From an uncultured Lachnospiraceae bacterium (GTDB lineage Bacteria; Bacillota; Clostridia; Lachnospirales; Lachnospiraceae), in the NCBI GenBank assembly GCA_910579685.1, contig CAJTVN010000021.1, positions 1 to 64,000 of the forward strand: 64,000 bases of DNA. Direction: 5' to 3'. A model generated the notes under the pieces. The model saw nothing but the letters and a program-made list of their open reading frames with translations. It was not told the origin of the DNA and made no database searches. Below, in pieces: positions 48,882 through 57,962 of this stretch. Position 1 is the first letter of the stretch. Every line of letters begins with the position of its first letter. A program made the position numbers and the translations under genes.

Positions 48882-50855
48882 ATGAAAGAAATATATTTTT
48901 GTGACACACCTTCGGCGAAAATGCTGGAGTTTGACAAGATCATAGAACAGCTCACAGAGCTGGCCTGTACGCAGAAGGCAAAGCGGCAGCTGCGGGAGCT
49001 TTCTCCCAGCATATCGGAGCGGGAGGTGAAGGCGCTGCTTCGCACGACCACGGAAGCGAAGTTTATGCTGGAAAAGTGCGGGACTGCGCCGATTTCCGCT
49101 TTGGAGGGGATCTCCGAGATCATGGAGACGGCCGGCAAGGGCGGGTGCCTGACACCGGATCAGCTGGAGAAAGCGGCGGTGACGCTGACTGCGGTAAGAA
49201 GACTGAAGGATTACCTGATCCGGGGAAAGGCATACGAGCTGAGTCTTCCCTACTATGAGGAAAATCTGGACTCCCTGGACGGGATCCGGGAGGAAATCAA
49301 CGAGAAGATCCGAAGCGGAAGAGTGGACGACTATGCGTCCAGGCTGCTTAAGTCCCTGCGGGAGGCCATAGACCGGACACAGGCAAAAATGAAAGAGAAG
49401 GCGGATTCCCTGATCCGCTCCAACAAGGAATGCATGTCGGACAGTTTTTGCACCACCCGAAACGGGCGGATCTGCATTCCGGTGAAAAAGGAATATAAAT
49501 TCCGGATCAGCGGCTCCGTGATTGACAAATCGTCTACCGGGAATACCCTGTTTATAGAGCCGGCGGCTGTGGCAAAGCTGAACCAGGAGCTTGCCGAGCT
49601 GCGGATTGATGAGGAAAACGAGGAGAGAAGAATCCTCTACTGCCTTACGGCCGCCCTGGCGGACAAGGCGGAGATTATGGATCGGAACATTTCCACGGTG
49701 GAAAAACTGGATTTCGTGTTTGCAAAGGGTAAGTTCAGCATATCCTGCGGCGGTGCGGAGCCCGAGATCAATACGGAACGCAGGATCCGGATTGTGGACG
49801 GGCGGCATCCGCTTATGGATAAGAATATTTGCGTTCCTCTGCAGTTTGAAATCGGAAACGGAGTAAACGGAGTGATTATCACGGGGCCCAATACGGGGGG
49901 CAAGACCGTTGCCCTCAAAACCGTTGCCCTCAACTGCCTCATGGCGCAGTGCGGGCTTCATGTGTCCTGCGGGGAGGCGCAGATCTGCATGAGCAATCGG
50001 ATCCTTTGCGATATCGGGGACGGTCAGAACCTGTCGGAGAACCTGTCCACTTTTTCCGCCCATATCACCAATGCGCTGGATATTTTGAAAAAGGCGGATC
50101 AGGAGAGCCTCGTGGTCATGGATGAGCTCGGCTCCGGGACTGATCCGGCGGAGGGTATGGGGATCGCAATCGCCATCTTAAAGGAGCTCAAACGCAGCGG
50201 GGCCCTTTATCTGGTGACCACTCATTACCCGGAGATAAAGGTCTATGCGGAAAAAGAGGAGGGCGTGGTCAATGCGAGAATGACCTTTGACCGGGAGAGT
50301 CTCAAGCCCCTCTATCAGATGATTATCGGGCAGGCCGGGGAGAGCTGTGCCCTTTACATTGCAAAGAAGCTGGGAATGCCGGGACGCATGCTCAGGGAGG
50401 CGGCGGCCAGTGCTTATGGAGGCGAAGGTCTGCGCCAGGACAAAGGGAATGGTCTTTCTGACAAAGAGAAAGCAGAGCTTGAGGAAATGCTTTCGGATGC
50501 GCAGGGACAGGAGGGGCTGACAAAGCAGAGAAACCCTTCTGTGCGCAGGGAGAAAAAGAAGGAATACAAGCCGCTGTCGGAAAAGTTTTCCAGAGGTGAC
50601 AGTGTGATGATTTTCCCGGACAAAAAGATCGGTATCGTCTGCGAGCCCGTGAACGAAAAAGGGGTTCTGCGAGTCCAGCTTCGGGATAAAAAGATTTACA
50701 TCAACCACAAAAGAGTGAAGCTCCATGTGGCGGCCGAGGAGCTCTACCCGGAGGATTATGATTTTTCCATTGTATTTGACAGCGTGGAGCAGCGAAAAAT
50801 GAGGCACAAGATGGAACGCAGGTACGTGGAGGGGATGCTGGAAGCGGAACAGTAA
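48882..50855 (+). CDS. MutS2-family ATPase lacking the Smr nuclease domain
   Basis: A 657-residue MutS-fold ATPase. The start MLEFDKIIEQL-like segment, clamp region and ATPase core follow the MutS2 order: Walker A TGPNTGGKT (334-342), VMDELGSGTDPAEG (Walker B), TTHYPEIKVYA. After about residue 500 the usual KOW/Smr region is reduced: a KOW-like RGDSVMIFPDKKIGIV remains, but the C-terminal Smr endonuclease domain of about 80 residues is absent (typical MutS2 is near 780). MutS2 in Bacillus acts on collided ribosomes, so the loss of Smr suggests ribosome splitting without mRNA cleavage. It follows an attenuator-type leader. Confidence 0.87.
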   Translation: MKEIYFCDTPSAKMLEFDKIIEQLTELACTQKAKRQLRELSPSISEREVKALLRTTTEAKFMLEKCGTAPISALEGISEIMETAGKGGCLTPDQLEKAAVTLTAVRRLKDYLIRGKAYELSLPYYEENLDSLDGIREEINEKIRSGRVDDYASRLLKSLREAIDRTQAKMKEKADSLIRSNKECMSDSFCTTRNGRICIPVKKEYKFRISGSVIDKSSTGNTLFIEPAAVAKLNQELAELRIDEENEERRILYCLTAALADKAEIMDRNISTVEKLDFVFAKGKFSISCGGAEPEINTERRIRIVDGRHPLMDKNICVPLQFEIGNGVNGVIITGPNTGGKTVALKTVALNCLMAQCGLHVSCGEAQICMSNRILCDIGDGQNLSENLSTFSAHITNALDILKKADQESLVVMDELGSGTDPAEGMGIAIAILKELKRSGALYLVTTHYPEIKVYAEKEEGVVNARMTFDRESLKPLYQMIIGQAGESCALYIAKKLGMPGRMLREAAASAYGGEGLRQDKGNGLSDKEKAELEEMLSDAQGQEGLTKQRNPSVRREKKKEYKPLSEKFSRGDSVMIFPDKKIGIVCEPVNEKGVLRVQLRDKKIYINHKRVKLHVAAEELYPEDYDFSIVFDSVEQRKMRHKMERRYVEGMLEAEQ

Positions 50856-50968
50856 AAACCATGGAGCGGACAATTTTACGCACGAAACGACAGGACGGAT
50901 GGCATCATTTTTGATAAGATCATTACAGAGGCGGAAAAAGATTTGAGCGTTCGGAAGGAGAATGGCGG

Positions 50969-51859
50969 ATGGAATGGACGGAAAGCTTTAAGAAGGCCAT
51001 TGATTATATGGAAGAAAACCTTCTTCTGGATATCAGTGCACAGGAAACGGCCCGCAGGGTAAATATTTCTTCCTTTTATTTTCAGAGGGGCTTTAAGATT
51101 ATGACGGGATATTCCATAAGTGAATATATCCGAAACAGAAGGCTGTACTTAGCAGGGCTTGAAGTGATTTCCGGGAGGGTAAAGGTTATTGATCTGGCCG
51201 GCAAGTACGGCTATGACACGCCGGAGAGCTTTGCCAAGGCCTTCGCCCGGTTTCACGGCTGTTCTCCCATGCAGCTTAAGGAAAAACCTTTTCAGATCAA
51301 GACATTTCTGCCTTTGACCATAGAAGTCATTATCAGAGGAGGATCGAAAATGGAGTTTCAGGTGGAAAAGAGAGAAGCCGTGAGGATGATCGGGTTTGAG
51401 ACGCAGTGCTCCCTTGAGAACAGCTATCAGGAGCTGCCCGGATTCTGGGACAGGATAAGAACCCGGTATTGCGAATCCCGGCCGGGAGACGATCCCAAAG
51501 AGGAAGAGATCCGGCAGGTCATGAAAGAATGTGCGGTTGGAGAATACGGGGTCTGTATTGATGACAGGAAAGAAGGGATCTGCAGATATCTGATCGCCGG
51601 CGTCTACTGGGGAGGAACGGTTCCTGAGGGAATGAAGGTGATCGAGATCCCTGCCCTGACCTGGGCCAAGTTCAGATGCACGGGGCCCATGCCGGAGGCC
51701 ATTCAGAAGGTCAACACACGGATCTATAAGGAATGGCTGCCGGGTAATACGGAGTATGAGCTGGCGGACGACCTGAATATCGAGTGGTACTCTAATCAGG
51801 GGGATGTGACGGATGACGATTATGAGAGCGCCGTGTGGATTCCGGTGCGGAAAAAGTAA
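50969..51859 (+). CDS. AraC-family regulator with GyrI-like effector-binding domain
   Basis: A 296-residue regulator in the Rob/SoxS-like layout: N-terminal double HTH (ISAQETARRVNISSFYFQRGFKIM ... YGYDTPESFAKAFARFHGCSP, residues 8-110) followed by a GyrI-like/AraC_E_bind domain from about residue 128 (FQVEKREAVRMIGFE). Such proteins bind small hydrophobic drugs and control efflux. GGAAGGAG precedes the ATG. It is convergent with the ABC-2 exporter operon, with a bidirectional hairpin between. Confidence 0.93.
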   Translation: MEWTESFKKAIDYMEENLLLDISAQETARRVNISSFYFQRGFKIMTGYSISEYIRNRRLYLAGLEVISGRVKVIDLAGKYGYDTPESFAKAFARFHGCSPMQLKEKPFQIKTFLPLTIEVIIRGGSKMEFQVEKREAVRMIGFETQCSLENSYQELPGFWDRIRTRYCESRPGDDPKEEEIRQVMKECAVGEYGVCIDDRKEGICRYLIAGVYWGGTVPEGMKVIEIPALTWAKFRCTGPMPEAIQKVNTRIYKEWLPGNTEYELADDLNIEWYSNQGDVTDDDYESAVWIPVRKK

Positions 51860-51891
51860 GGACGGGCGGGGCATCAGGCCGTCCCGGATGA

Positions 51892-51933
51892 CAGCAAGAC
51901 CGGCGGAAAAAGACCTGCCGGTCTTGCTGCGTT
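51892..51933. terminator. hairpin between convergent genes
   Basis: CAGCAAGACCGGC (51892-51904) pairs perfectly with GCCGGTCTTGCTG (51917-51929), 13 bp, loop of 12. The T-run is weak on both strands. Placed between the AraC regulator and the ABC-2 permease stops. Confidence 0.7.
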
Positions 51934-51942
51934 TATCCCTGC

Positions 51943-52716
51943 TCAGGAACCGCTTGAGGTATAGTGCCTGACCCCGATCTTCCACAATAGCAGACAGGGG
52001 ACGGGAAACAGGCAGGCGGCAAGAGGCAGCAGGCTGTAAAAGGGCTTTCCCCGGTCTAACAGATTCAGGAGCGGGTAATACTGAATCAGGGCGTAGGGCA
52101 CCACGAAGGTGCACAGCTGCAGAACCCGCTTTCCGTAGATGCAGACCGGATATTTGCCGTATTCCCTTGCCCCGTCCGTGAAGATATTCATGAATTCCAG
52201 GCCCTCCAGAGTAAAAAAGCAGATGGAGGCGTAGATCAGGAAGAGCCCGGAAAAGACAGCGGTTCCTCCCGCCAGCATGAGAATGACAGTGAGAACCTTC
52301 GGCAGATTCCATTTGACCTGGCTTACGGTAACGCCATAGACAAACATGACGACAGCCTGCAGGATGCGCCCGATCCGGGAAAATTCGATCCGGCTTCCCA
52401 GAACCTGCAGGATCTCGCCTCTGGGACGGACAAGGATCCGGTCAAACTCCCCGTTTCTTACAATGGATCCAAAGCCGTCAAAGCCTCTTGCCACCGCCTC
52501 CGCAAGTGTGAATTCCATCAGCGTGACGGAAAAGCAAAGCAGTACCTCCGCATATGTAAACCCTTCCACGCTGGAAAAGCGCTGGAACATGAAGTGGATG
52601 CCAAGAAACACGTTGAAGGATACCAGAAACTGCCCGATGCATGTCAAAATAAAGGAAGATTTGTATTCCATAATGCTCTTGAGATGTATGGAAAAATATT
52701 TCATATATAATTTCAT
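51943..52716 (-). CDS. ABC-2 type transporter permease (second)
   Basis: A 257-residue membrane protein with about six helices (FILTCIGQFLVSFNVFLGIHF, TVILMLAGGTAVFSGLFLI, and others). The FGSIVRNGEFDRILVRPRGEILQVLGSRIE segment is the cytoplasmic coupling region shared by this ABC-2 family (DUF990/ABC2_membrane_6-like). It forms the export channel with the permease encoded just upstream, 30 nt away, powered by the ATPase at 53570. AAAGGCGGG precedes the start. Confidence 0.88.
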   Translation of the reverse strand: MKLYMKYFSIHLKSIMEYKSSFILTCIGQFLVSFNVFLGIHFMFQRFSSVEGFTYAEVLLCFSVTLMEFTLAEAVARGFDGFGSIVRNGEFDRILVRPRGEILQVLGSRIEFSRIGRILQAVVMFVYGVTVSQVKWNLPKVLTVILMLAGGTAVFSGLFLIYASICFFTLEGLEFMNIFTDGAREYGKYPVCIYGKRVLQLCTFVVPYALIQYYPLLNLLDRGKPFYSLLPLAACLFPVPCLLLWKIGVRHYTSSGS

Positions 52717-52746
52717 AAAAATACCCGCCTTTCTTACAGGAATGGA

Positions 52747-53559
52747 TCAGCCGCCCTGGACAGTAACCTTTTTCATGGCAAGGGCGTTCAGAAGCCGGCC
52801 AAGGAGCACCAGAGCCGCCAGCCAGAAAAGCTGCAGGGCTGCGGCGTCCAACATCGCTCTTCCGGTAAGGTCTCCGCTGTAAATCCGCAGGGGGACGTTC
52901 TGCATGGAGGCAAAGGGGAGCAGCTCGAAGACTCTTCGCACTCCATTTGGGAAAAAAGGAATGGGAATCACGGCTCCCGCAAAAAATTCCACCACGGACA
53001 CGGCCACCATGCGGATCCCCGCAGGGGAGATGGTGAAGAAGGAGACCATGTAAACAAGCATACAAAAGGCCGTGGTTACGCCCGTACCGGCAAACAGCGT
53101 GAACAGAAAAAGAAGGAAGGTGCCGGGGCTTTCCGGAAGCATCAGCCCATAGGGGGCGGGAACAAAAAACGCAAAGACCAGGATGGGCAGACAGCGCAGT
53201 ACCGCCTTGGAAAAGCGGTTGGCCAGGCTTCTTGCGTACCACATGCTGTAAAGATTGACAGGGCGGCACAGCTCGTAGGCGATATTGCCGTTAACGATGG
53301 AATCAAAAATCTCGTTTTCCATCATCCAGGCCATGAACAGCGCAAGAAAGGCCTGCTGCAGCCAGACGTAAGAGCAGGTGGCGGAGAGCGTCATGGGAAA
53401 AGAGCCGGGATCCGACCGGTAAAAGGCCCGGAACATCAGAACTTCCATGGAACCCCACACAAACTGCGTGACAATTCCCGCAAGTGCGGCGGTTCGGTAC
53501 TGCAGTCCCACACTGAAACGGAGTCGGAAAAATGCCAGATATTTTCGATAACTTTTCAT
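52747..53559 (-). CDS. ABC-2 type transporter permease (first)
   Basis: The protein is 270 residues from ATG 53559 (GGGAGGTGCG directly upstream); longer in-frame readings lack a ribosome binding site and run into the ATPase gene. Six helices are predicted (FLLFLFTLFAGTGVTTAFCMLVYMV among them), with a coupling segment IFDSIVNGNIAYELCRPVNLYSMWYARSLA homologous to the second permease. It is the middle gene of the ATPase-permease-permease operon. Confidence 0.88.
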   Translation of the reverse strand: MKSYRKYLAFFRLRFSVGLQYRTAALAGIVTQFVWGSMEVLMFRAFYRSDPGSFPMTLSATCSYVWLQQAFLALFMAWMMENEIFDSIVNGNIAYELCRPVNLYSMWYARSLANRFSKAVLRCLPILVFAFFVPAPYGLMLPESPGTFLLFLFTLFAGTGVTTAFCMLVYMVSFFTISPAGIRMVAVSVVEFFAGAVIPIPFFPNGVRRVFELLPFASMQNVPLRIYSGDLTGRAMLDAAALQLFWLAALVLLGRLLNALAMKKVTVQGG

Positions 53560-53569
53560 GCGCACCTCC

Positions 53570-54358
53570 CTAAATCTGATGACTGCGGTAAAAAGCGGCG
53601 AGCGCTTCCTCCGTGCTGTCATAGTCTTTGCGGATATCATCAATGGTTCCGTCAAGGAGAATCTTTCCTTTTCCGATGAGGATAATCCGGTCCGTGAGCG
53701 CCTCAATGTCCTGCATGTCGTGGGTGGTCAGGATGACCGTGGTATTTTTGTCCTGATTCAGTTTTCGTATAAAATCACGCACGGCAAGCTTTGAGACGGC
53801 GTCAAGGCCGATGGTGGGCTCGTCCAAAAACAGGATCCTGGGATCGTGGAGAAGGGAAGCGGCGATCTCACAGCGCATCCGTTGACCTAAGGAGAGCTGT
53901 CGGACGGGCGTTTTCAAAAGCTGTGAAAGATCCAGCATATTCGTGAGCTGTTCCAGATTTCTCCTGTATGTACTTTCAGGAATCCGGTAAATCTCCCTGA
54001 GAAGTTCAAAAGAGTCGAGCACGGGAACATCCCACCACAGCTGGCTGCGCTGCCCGAAGACGACCCCGATGTTTCGCACATATTCAATTCGGTTTTTCCA
54101 TGGGATAAGTCCGTCTACAAGGCAGATGCCTTCCTCCGGGGTGAGAATACCGCTTAAGATTTTGATGGTAGAGCTCTTTCCTGCGCCGTTGGGTCCTATA
54201 TACCCCACCATTTCGCCGTCCAAAATGGTAAAGGAGACGTCATTGAGAGCGTGGATGTACTCGTATTCCTTGTGGAACAGAGCTTTGAATGCCGATGAAA
54301 AGCCGGCATCCCGTTTTGAGACCTTATAGGTCTTGCGCACATGTTCGAGTGTAATCAT
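53570..54358 (-). CDS. ABC transporter ATP-binding protein (drug/antibiotic export type)
   Basis: A 262-residue ATPase with Walker A GPNGAGKSST near residue 56, signature LSLGQRMRCEIA, Walker B ILFLDEPTIGLD and the H-loop TTHDMQDIEAL. It resembles the DrrA/NatA-like group that drives ABC-2 exporters. AGGAGGAAG precedes the ATG. It is the first gene of the operon, and a near-perfect promoter lies 130-160 nt upstream. The neighbouring GyrI-like AraC protein suggests export of a small drug-like molecule. Confidence 0.92.
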   Translation of the reverse strand: MITLEHVRKTYKVSKRDAGFSSAFKALFHKEYEYIHALNDVSFTILDGEMVGYIGPNGAGKSSTIKILSGILTPEEGICLVDGLIPWKNRIEYVRNIGVVFGQRSQLWWDVPVLDSFELLREIYRIPESTYRRNLEQLTNMLDLSQLLKTPVRQLSLGQRMRCEIAASLLHDPRILFLDEPTIGLDAVSKLAVRDFIRKLNQDKNTTVILTTHDMQDIEALTDRIILIGKGKILLDGTIDDIRKDYDSTEEALAAFYRSHQI

Positions 54359-54490
54359 GTCTGCTTCCTCCTGGTAGTTTTATAATGATTTATAACTTGC
54401 CAAGCCGGTCTGCCATCTCTGGGTTTTGCCAGGGAATTACCGCAGGTAAGTATGAAATTGAAATTTCTCTGAGAAAGAGAAAGGAATATT

Positions 54491-54519
54491 AAGATAACAC
54501 AAATGCGGAGGGATGTCAA
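54491..54519 (-). promoter_or_regulatory. sigma-A promoter of the ABC-2 exporter operon
   Basis: On the minus strand TTGACA (54519-54514) and TATCTT (54496-54491), 17-nt spacer. Confidence 0.82.
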
Positions 54520-54544
54520 TAAAAAATTTGCCCCTTTTTATTTC

Positions 54545-54573
54545 TTGAGAGAATACTTTTTCTGTGGTAGACT
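54545..54573 (+). promoter_or_regulatory. candidate promoter of the YfhO-type gene
   Basis: TTGAGA (54545-54550) and TAGACT (54568-54573), 17-nt spacer, 62 nt before the start. Confidence 0.6.
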
Positions 54574-54635
54574 TTAAAAAGACTGTAGATATATTTTAAC
54601 TAAAAGCCGTGTTTTTCATTAATGAGGGAATTATT

Positions 54636-55889
54636 ATGAACTTATTAAAAAAAAATGTACAAAAAAGCTCCTGCAATTATCTATTTACATTTATTTTTGT
54701 CAGTATCGTTTTTTTTATCTGCTGTATCAAAAAAGGTATTTTCCCTTTTGGGAACGCTCGCATTGACATATCTGATTTTCAAGATCAGTCAGTACCGCTT
54801 TATTACTTTTTGTGGGATTTTATGCATGGGAAGGGAAACCTCTTTTTTTCGTGGGAAGTGGGGAGCGGGTTGGAGTTTCATGGCGTTGCTTCGTTTTTAA
54901 CCCTTTTAAGCCCCTTTAACATCGTATTTTTGTTTATCAAGCGCAGCTGGATTGAGCCCTTTATGACCTTTTTTGTTTGGGTGAAGTTTCTTGCAATGGG
55001 ATTTTCCATGTGTTTCTTTTTGTCCAACTGCTGGAAAAAGTATGAACAAAAACCTGATAATTTCTGGATTGTTATAGGATCGGTCGGTTATGCGCTGAGT
55101 GCCTATTCTGTACAGTATTACCTGCTTCCCTGGCTGGATATCGCCGCCATGTTTCCGCTCCTTATCTATGCGTTGCTGTATATGATTAAATATGAGCCTG
55201 GCCGTCAAATAAAAAAATATTCCGCCGCATATTTGATTTTAATGACTCTCATATTTATTACCCATATCCCGCAGGCTTATATGGTATGTTTTTATTTGAT
55301 CTTATTCGCCGGCAGTTACTTTTTCCTTACCCAATTTACGACCGATGAGAAAAAAAGTAGCAGGGCCGCACTGCTGAAATTTGGATTGTTAACATTGCTT
55401 GCTCTGGCTTTTTCCGCATTTATTTTTATTCCTTCAGCCATATCAATTATGCAGTCCGGACGTATATCCGGCGTTGATTATACTTATTTTCATCTTTTGG
55501 ATGAACCCGGAATGGATCCTTCCTGTAAACGGCTAATGCTATACAGTGTGTTAGTTCCTTTCATTTATCTTATTGTTACCTTCCGTAAAAGTATGTTAAA
55601 GACACATTTATCGGAATGCGTAATAATCAGCTTCATGATTTTACCTGTTTTTGTTGAGGGCACCAATATACTCTGGCATATGGGACCTTATATATGTTTT
55701 CCCATGCGCTTCGGATATATGATGATTTTTACCATAATCGCAGCTGCGGCAAAAAGAATGGTTGAGCGAAAAGAGGCAGGACAGACCCTCAAGGGAAAAT
55801 GGGGATATGGAGCGGCGGCTTTTTGGTGTCTGACAATTCTGGTGTTCAGTATCTGGCTGATGCTTCCCTTAGTCATAATTATCCGATGA
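54636..55889 (+). CDS. YfhO-family membrane protein, N-terminal half (split gene)
   Basis: The protein is 417 residues from ATG 54636 (GAGGGA 6-7 nt upstream). About ten hydrophobic helices follow the YfhO/GT-C-like order (YLFTFIFVSIVFFICC, then the SDFQDQSVPLYYFLWDFMHGKGNLFFSWEVGSG-type loop near residue 45-75). YfhO proteins are about 850 residues and decorate wall or lipoteichoic polymers with sugars. This half stops at TGA 55887-55889 where homologues continue, and the 3' half is in another frame. AT content is clearly higher than in neighbours, suggesting acquired DNA. Probably a pseudogene half. Confidence 0.75.
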   Translation: MNLLKKNVQKSSCNYLFTFIFVSIVFFICCIKKGIFPFGNARIDISDFQDQSVPLYYFLWDFMHGKGNLFFSWEVGSGLEFHGVASFLTLLSPFNIVFLFIKRSWIEPFMTFFVWVKFLAMGFSMCFFLSNCWKKYEQKPDNFWIVIGSVGYALSAYSVQYYLLPWLDIAAMFPLLIYALLYMIKYEPGRQIKKYSAAYLILMTLIFITHIPQAYMVCFYLILFAGSYFFLTQFTTDEKKSSRAALLKFGLLTLLALAFSAFIFIPSAISIMQSGRISGVDYTYFHLLDEPGMDPSCKRLMLYSVLVPFIYLIVTFRKSMLKTHLSECVIISFMILPVFVEGTNILWHMGPYICFPMRFGYMMIFTIIAAAAKRMVERKEAGQTLKGKWGYGAAAFWCLTILVFSIWLMLPLVIIIR

Positions 55890-57040
55890 TTACCCGAAGC
55901 TGTGCCTTTTCAAATTATGTGCATTTAATTCCTCAGTCAGCAATGGATTTTAGCAGAGAACTGGGATATGCACAGAATCATACTATTCTGAGTGATACTG
56001 GGGGTACGCTTTTTTCCGATGCGCTTCTGGGTTATACAGATACCTTTAAATCCACCATTCCCGACAGGCAGGGATGGGAACAAGGTGCAGAGAGATTTGG
56101 TCTGTATCATTTGACTGGAGAAACGGAACATTTTGCTGTTTACCGAAATCAATATATATATTCGGCAGCTTTGACCATATCAGAAAGTGCACTTTATACT
56201 TCTGAATTTAAGGGCAATCCTTTTGAGGTGCAGAATTCTCTTTCCGGACTCTTTTTCGGTAAAGAGCTCTTTAAAATTGCCGAATATATGGTTCTTGAGG
56301 AGAAAGAGATTGATTGTCATGTACAGGGGAAGGGGATCGTATACTTATATTCTGAAGATCTTGAGGCGGCAAGAATTACCGTAAATAATAAACAAATACC
56401 TGTGCCTGACTTTTTCTATGGGATAACTGGTAATACTTATCCGTCCTTTAATAATAATGGAATTTTGAGTCTTGGATGTTATGAAGATGAAACTCTTCAC
56501 ATTAGTATTGCCCATCACTCCTGGGCGGATAATATTCAAGACAGTACGGTAAGCATCGGTATTTTAGATTTTGAAGGATTTGTGGCGACCACCCAACAGG
56601 ATGCCTCGGACTGTTCTTATTCTATTCGAAATAAGGAATTACAATTAAATATCAATTCCCAGGGAGACGAATACTTATTTATCCCCAGTCTTATACAAGG
56701 TGGATGGCAATGTGAGATAAATGGGATGGATGCGGCTCTTGAGTCTTTAAATGACACCTTCTTATTGATTCCGTTACAAAAAGGAGAAAACAGAATTTCT
56801 CTAAAATTCTACTCATTGGGAGCGAATTGGGGAATCCTCATTTCAGTAATAGCGGTGCTTGTTTTCTTCCTTTGGATTCTGTTTGTAAAATTTGTGCCTG
56901 GGAATCAAAAGATGGAGCGGGGGATTCGTATTCTTATTAATGGAGCCGGCGTCATATTTAAAATAATATTTTTTGTTTACCTGCTCCTGGTTGATATCGT
57001 TCCACCACTGTATTCACTCCTGATGCTTTTCCATCCTTAA
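55886..57040 (+). CDS. YfhO-family protein, C-terminal half (split gene)
   Basis: A frame of 384 residues readable from ATG 55886 (ATGA overlap with the preceding stop; the frame is open from before 55799). It carries the extracytoplasmic part of YfhO (FSRELGYAQNHTILSDTGGTLFSDALLGYT, HFAVYRNQYIYSAALTISES, FIPSLIQGGWQCEINGMDA) and a final membrane helix (ILISVIAVLVFFLWILFV). Compared with intact relatives, roughly a hundred or more residues of membrane segment are missing at the junction, so a frameshift plus deletion is likely. The ATGA overlap could be chance or could allow a two-piece protein. Confidence 0.7.
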   Translation: MITRSCAFSNYVHLIPQSAMDFSRELGYAQNHTILSDTGGTLFSDALLGYTDTFKSTIPDRQGWEQGAERFGLYHLTGETEHFAVYRNQYIYSAALTISESALYTSEFKGNPFEVQNSLSGLFFGKELFKIAEYMVLEEKEIDCHVQGKGIVYLYSEDLEAARITVNNKQIPVPDFFYGITGNTYPSFNNNGILSLGCYEDETLHISIAHHSWADNIQDSTVSIGILDFEGFVATTQQDASDCSYSIRNKELQLNINSQGDEYLFIPSLIQGGWQCEINGMDAALESLNDTFLLIPLQKGENRISLKFYSLGANWGILISVIAVLVFFLWILFVKFVPGNQKMERGIRILINGAGVIFKIIFFVYLLLVDIVPPLYSLLMLFHP

Positions 57041-57067
57041 TTTTGCGTAAAGAAATAGGAATTCCAC

Positions 57068-57096
57068 TTTACAACTACGATCTTTTAAATTATAAT
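57068..57096 (+). promoter_or_regulatory. sigma-A promoter of the lipoprotein gene
   Basis: TTTACA (57068-57073) and TATAAT (57091-57096) with a 17-nt spacer. Confidence 0.88.
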
Positions 57097-57139
57097 GACA
57101 AACGGATTTAATAATATTTATGAAAAGAGGGAAACTATT

Positions 57140-57859
57140 ATGAAAACAAACAAAAAAGTGTTAGCTGTTGTTGCCACTGTGGCAGTGCTGTGCATGTCCC
57201 TTATGGGATGCGGACAGAAGTTAGAGCCCGCAGATCAGACCATCGGCGCTCTGTTTGAGCTGGCCGCAAAGGGAGAGACGGATCCCATGATGAATCTGCT
57301 GGGATTTGCTTCCTCAGATGAGGTGTTTGAGGCATTTTTCGAGGAGGGTGCGGCTGTTGCGGAGGACACGGAGCTCATCAACGAGCTGAAGGCCGAGTTC
57401 GCATCCGTAGGTGTTGAGATCACGGACGAGGAGCTCCAAGAATTTTCTGACGCCATGAACGCTGTAATCGACAAGGTTACATATACAACGGAAATCACTT
57501 CCGAGACCAAGGATGCCGTGACGGTTACCGTAAAGGTAAAGGGTCTTTCCGAGGCGGAATTAGAGCAGGTCATGCTTGATGCTGCCAACACCATGAGCGC
57601 AAATCTTACCGAGAACCTGACAGAGGAGGAGGCGGCTGCCATTATGGAGGGCGACATGTCCGTTGTAACTTCTTACATGCAGCAGTATCTCAGGGATGTC
57701 ATTGCAGGCGTTGCAACTCTGGAGCCTTCCGTGGATTCCGAGTTTACGGTTAACTGCGAGAAGCTGGCGGTGGAAGCAGGTGGAAAGCAGAAGGTTGCAT
57801 GGCTTCCCGCAGATATGAACCAGTTTGCAAGCCAGGTGGAGACGGCTCTTTATCAGTAA
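57140..57859 (+). CDS. lipoprotein of unknown function (DUF5105-like)
   Basis: The protein is 239 residues from ATG 57140 (AGAGGG 8 nt upstream). MKTNKKVLAVVATVAVLCMSLMGC is a lipoprotein signal peptide with the lipobox LMGC; the mature part is acidic and helical (GALFELAAKGETDPMMNLLGF, and a C-terminal TVNCEKLAVEAGGKQKVAWLP). The layout recalls DUF5105-type lipoproteins common in Clostridia; I am not certain of the family. It ends before a terminator at 57911. Confidence 0.72.
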   Translation: MKTNKKVLAVVATVAVLCMSLMGCGQKLEPADQTIGALFELAAKGETDPMMNLLGFASSDEVFEAFFEEGAAVAEDTELINELKAEFASVGVEITDEELQEFSDAMNAVIDKVTYTTEITSETKDAVTVTVKVKGLSEAELEQVMLDAANTMSANLTENLTEEEAAAIMEGDMSVVTSYMQQYLRDVIAGVATLEPSVDSEFTVNCEKLAVEAGGKQKVAWLPADMNQFASQVETALYQ

Positions 57860-57910
57860 GCAGATTAAAAAAGAAAAACCAGACGCTTTGTTGGGCGGAA
57901 GGTGCGAAAG

Positions 57911-57938
57911 GCTCCGGTGTGTGTCACCGGAGCTTTTT
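57911..57938 (+). terminator. intrinsic terminator after the lipoprotein gene
   Basis: GCTCCGGTG (57911-57919) pairs perfectly with CACCGGAGC (57925-57933), loop TGTGT, then TTTTT. Confidence 0.88.
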
Positions 57939-57962
57939 GAGCATAGCGGGGAAGGCACAAGG

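Noticed and set aside
48849..50063. A 404-codon minus-strand frame opposite the MutS2-like gene
   Set aside because: It mirrors the coding strand of a clear ATPase, lacks a ribosome binding site and has no family features.
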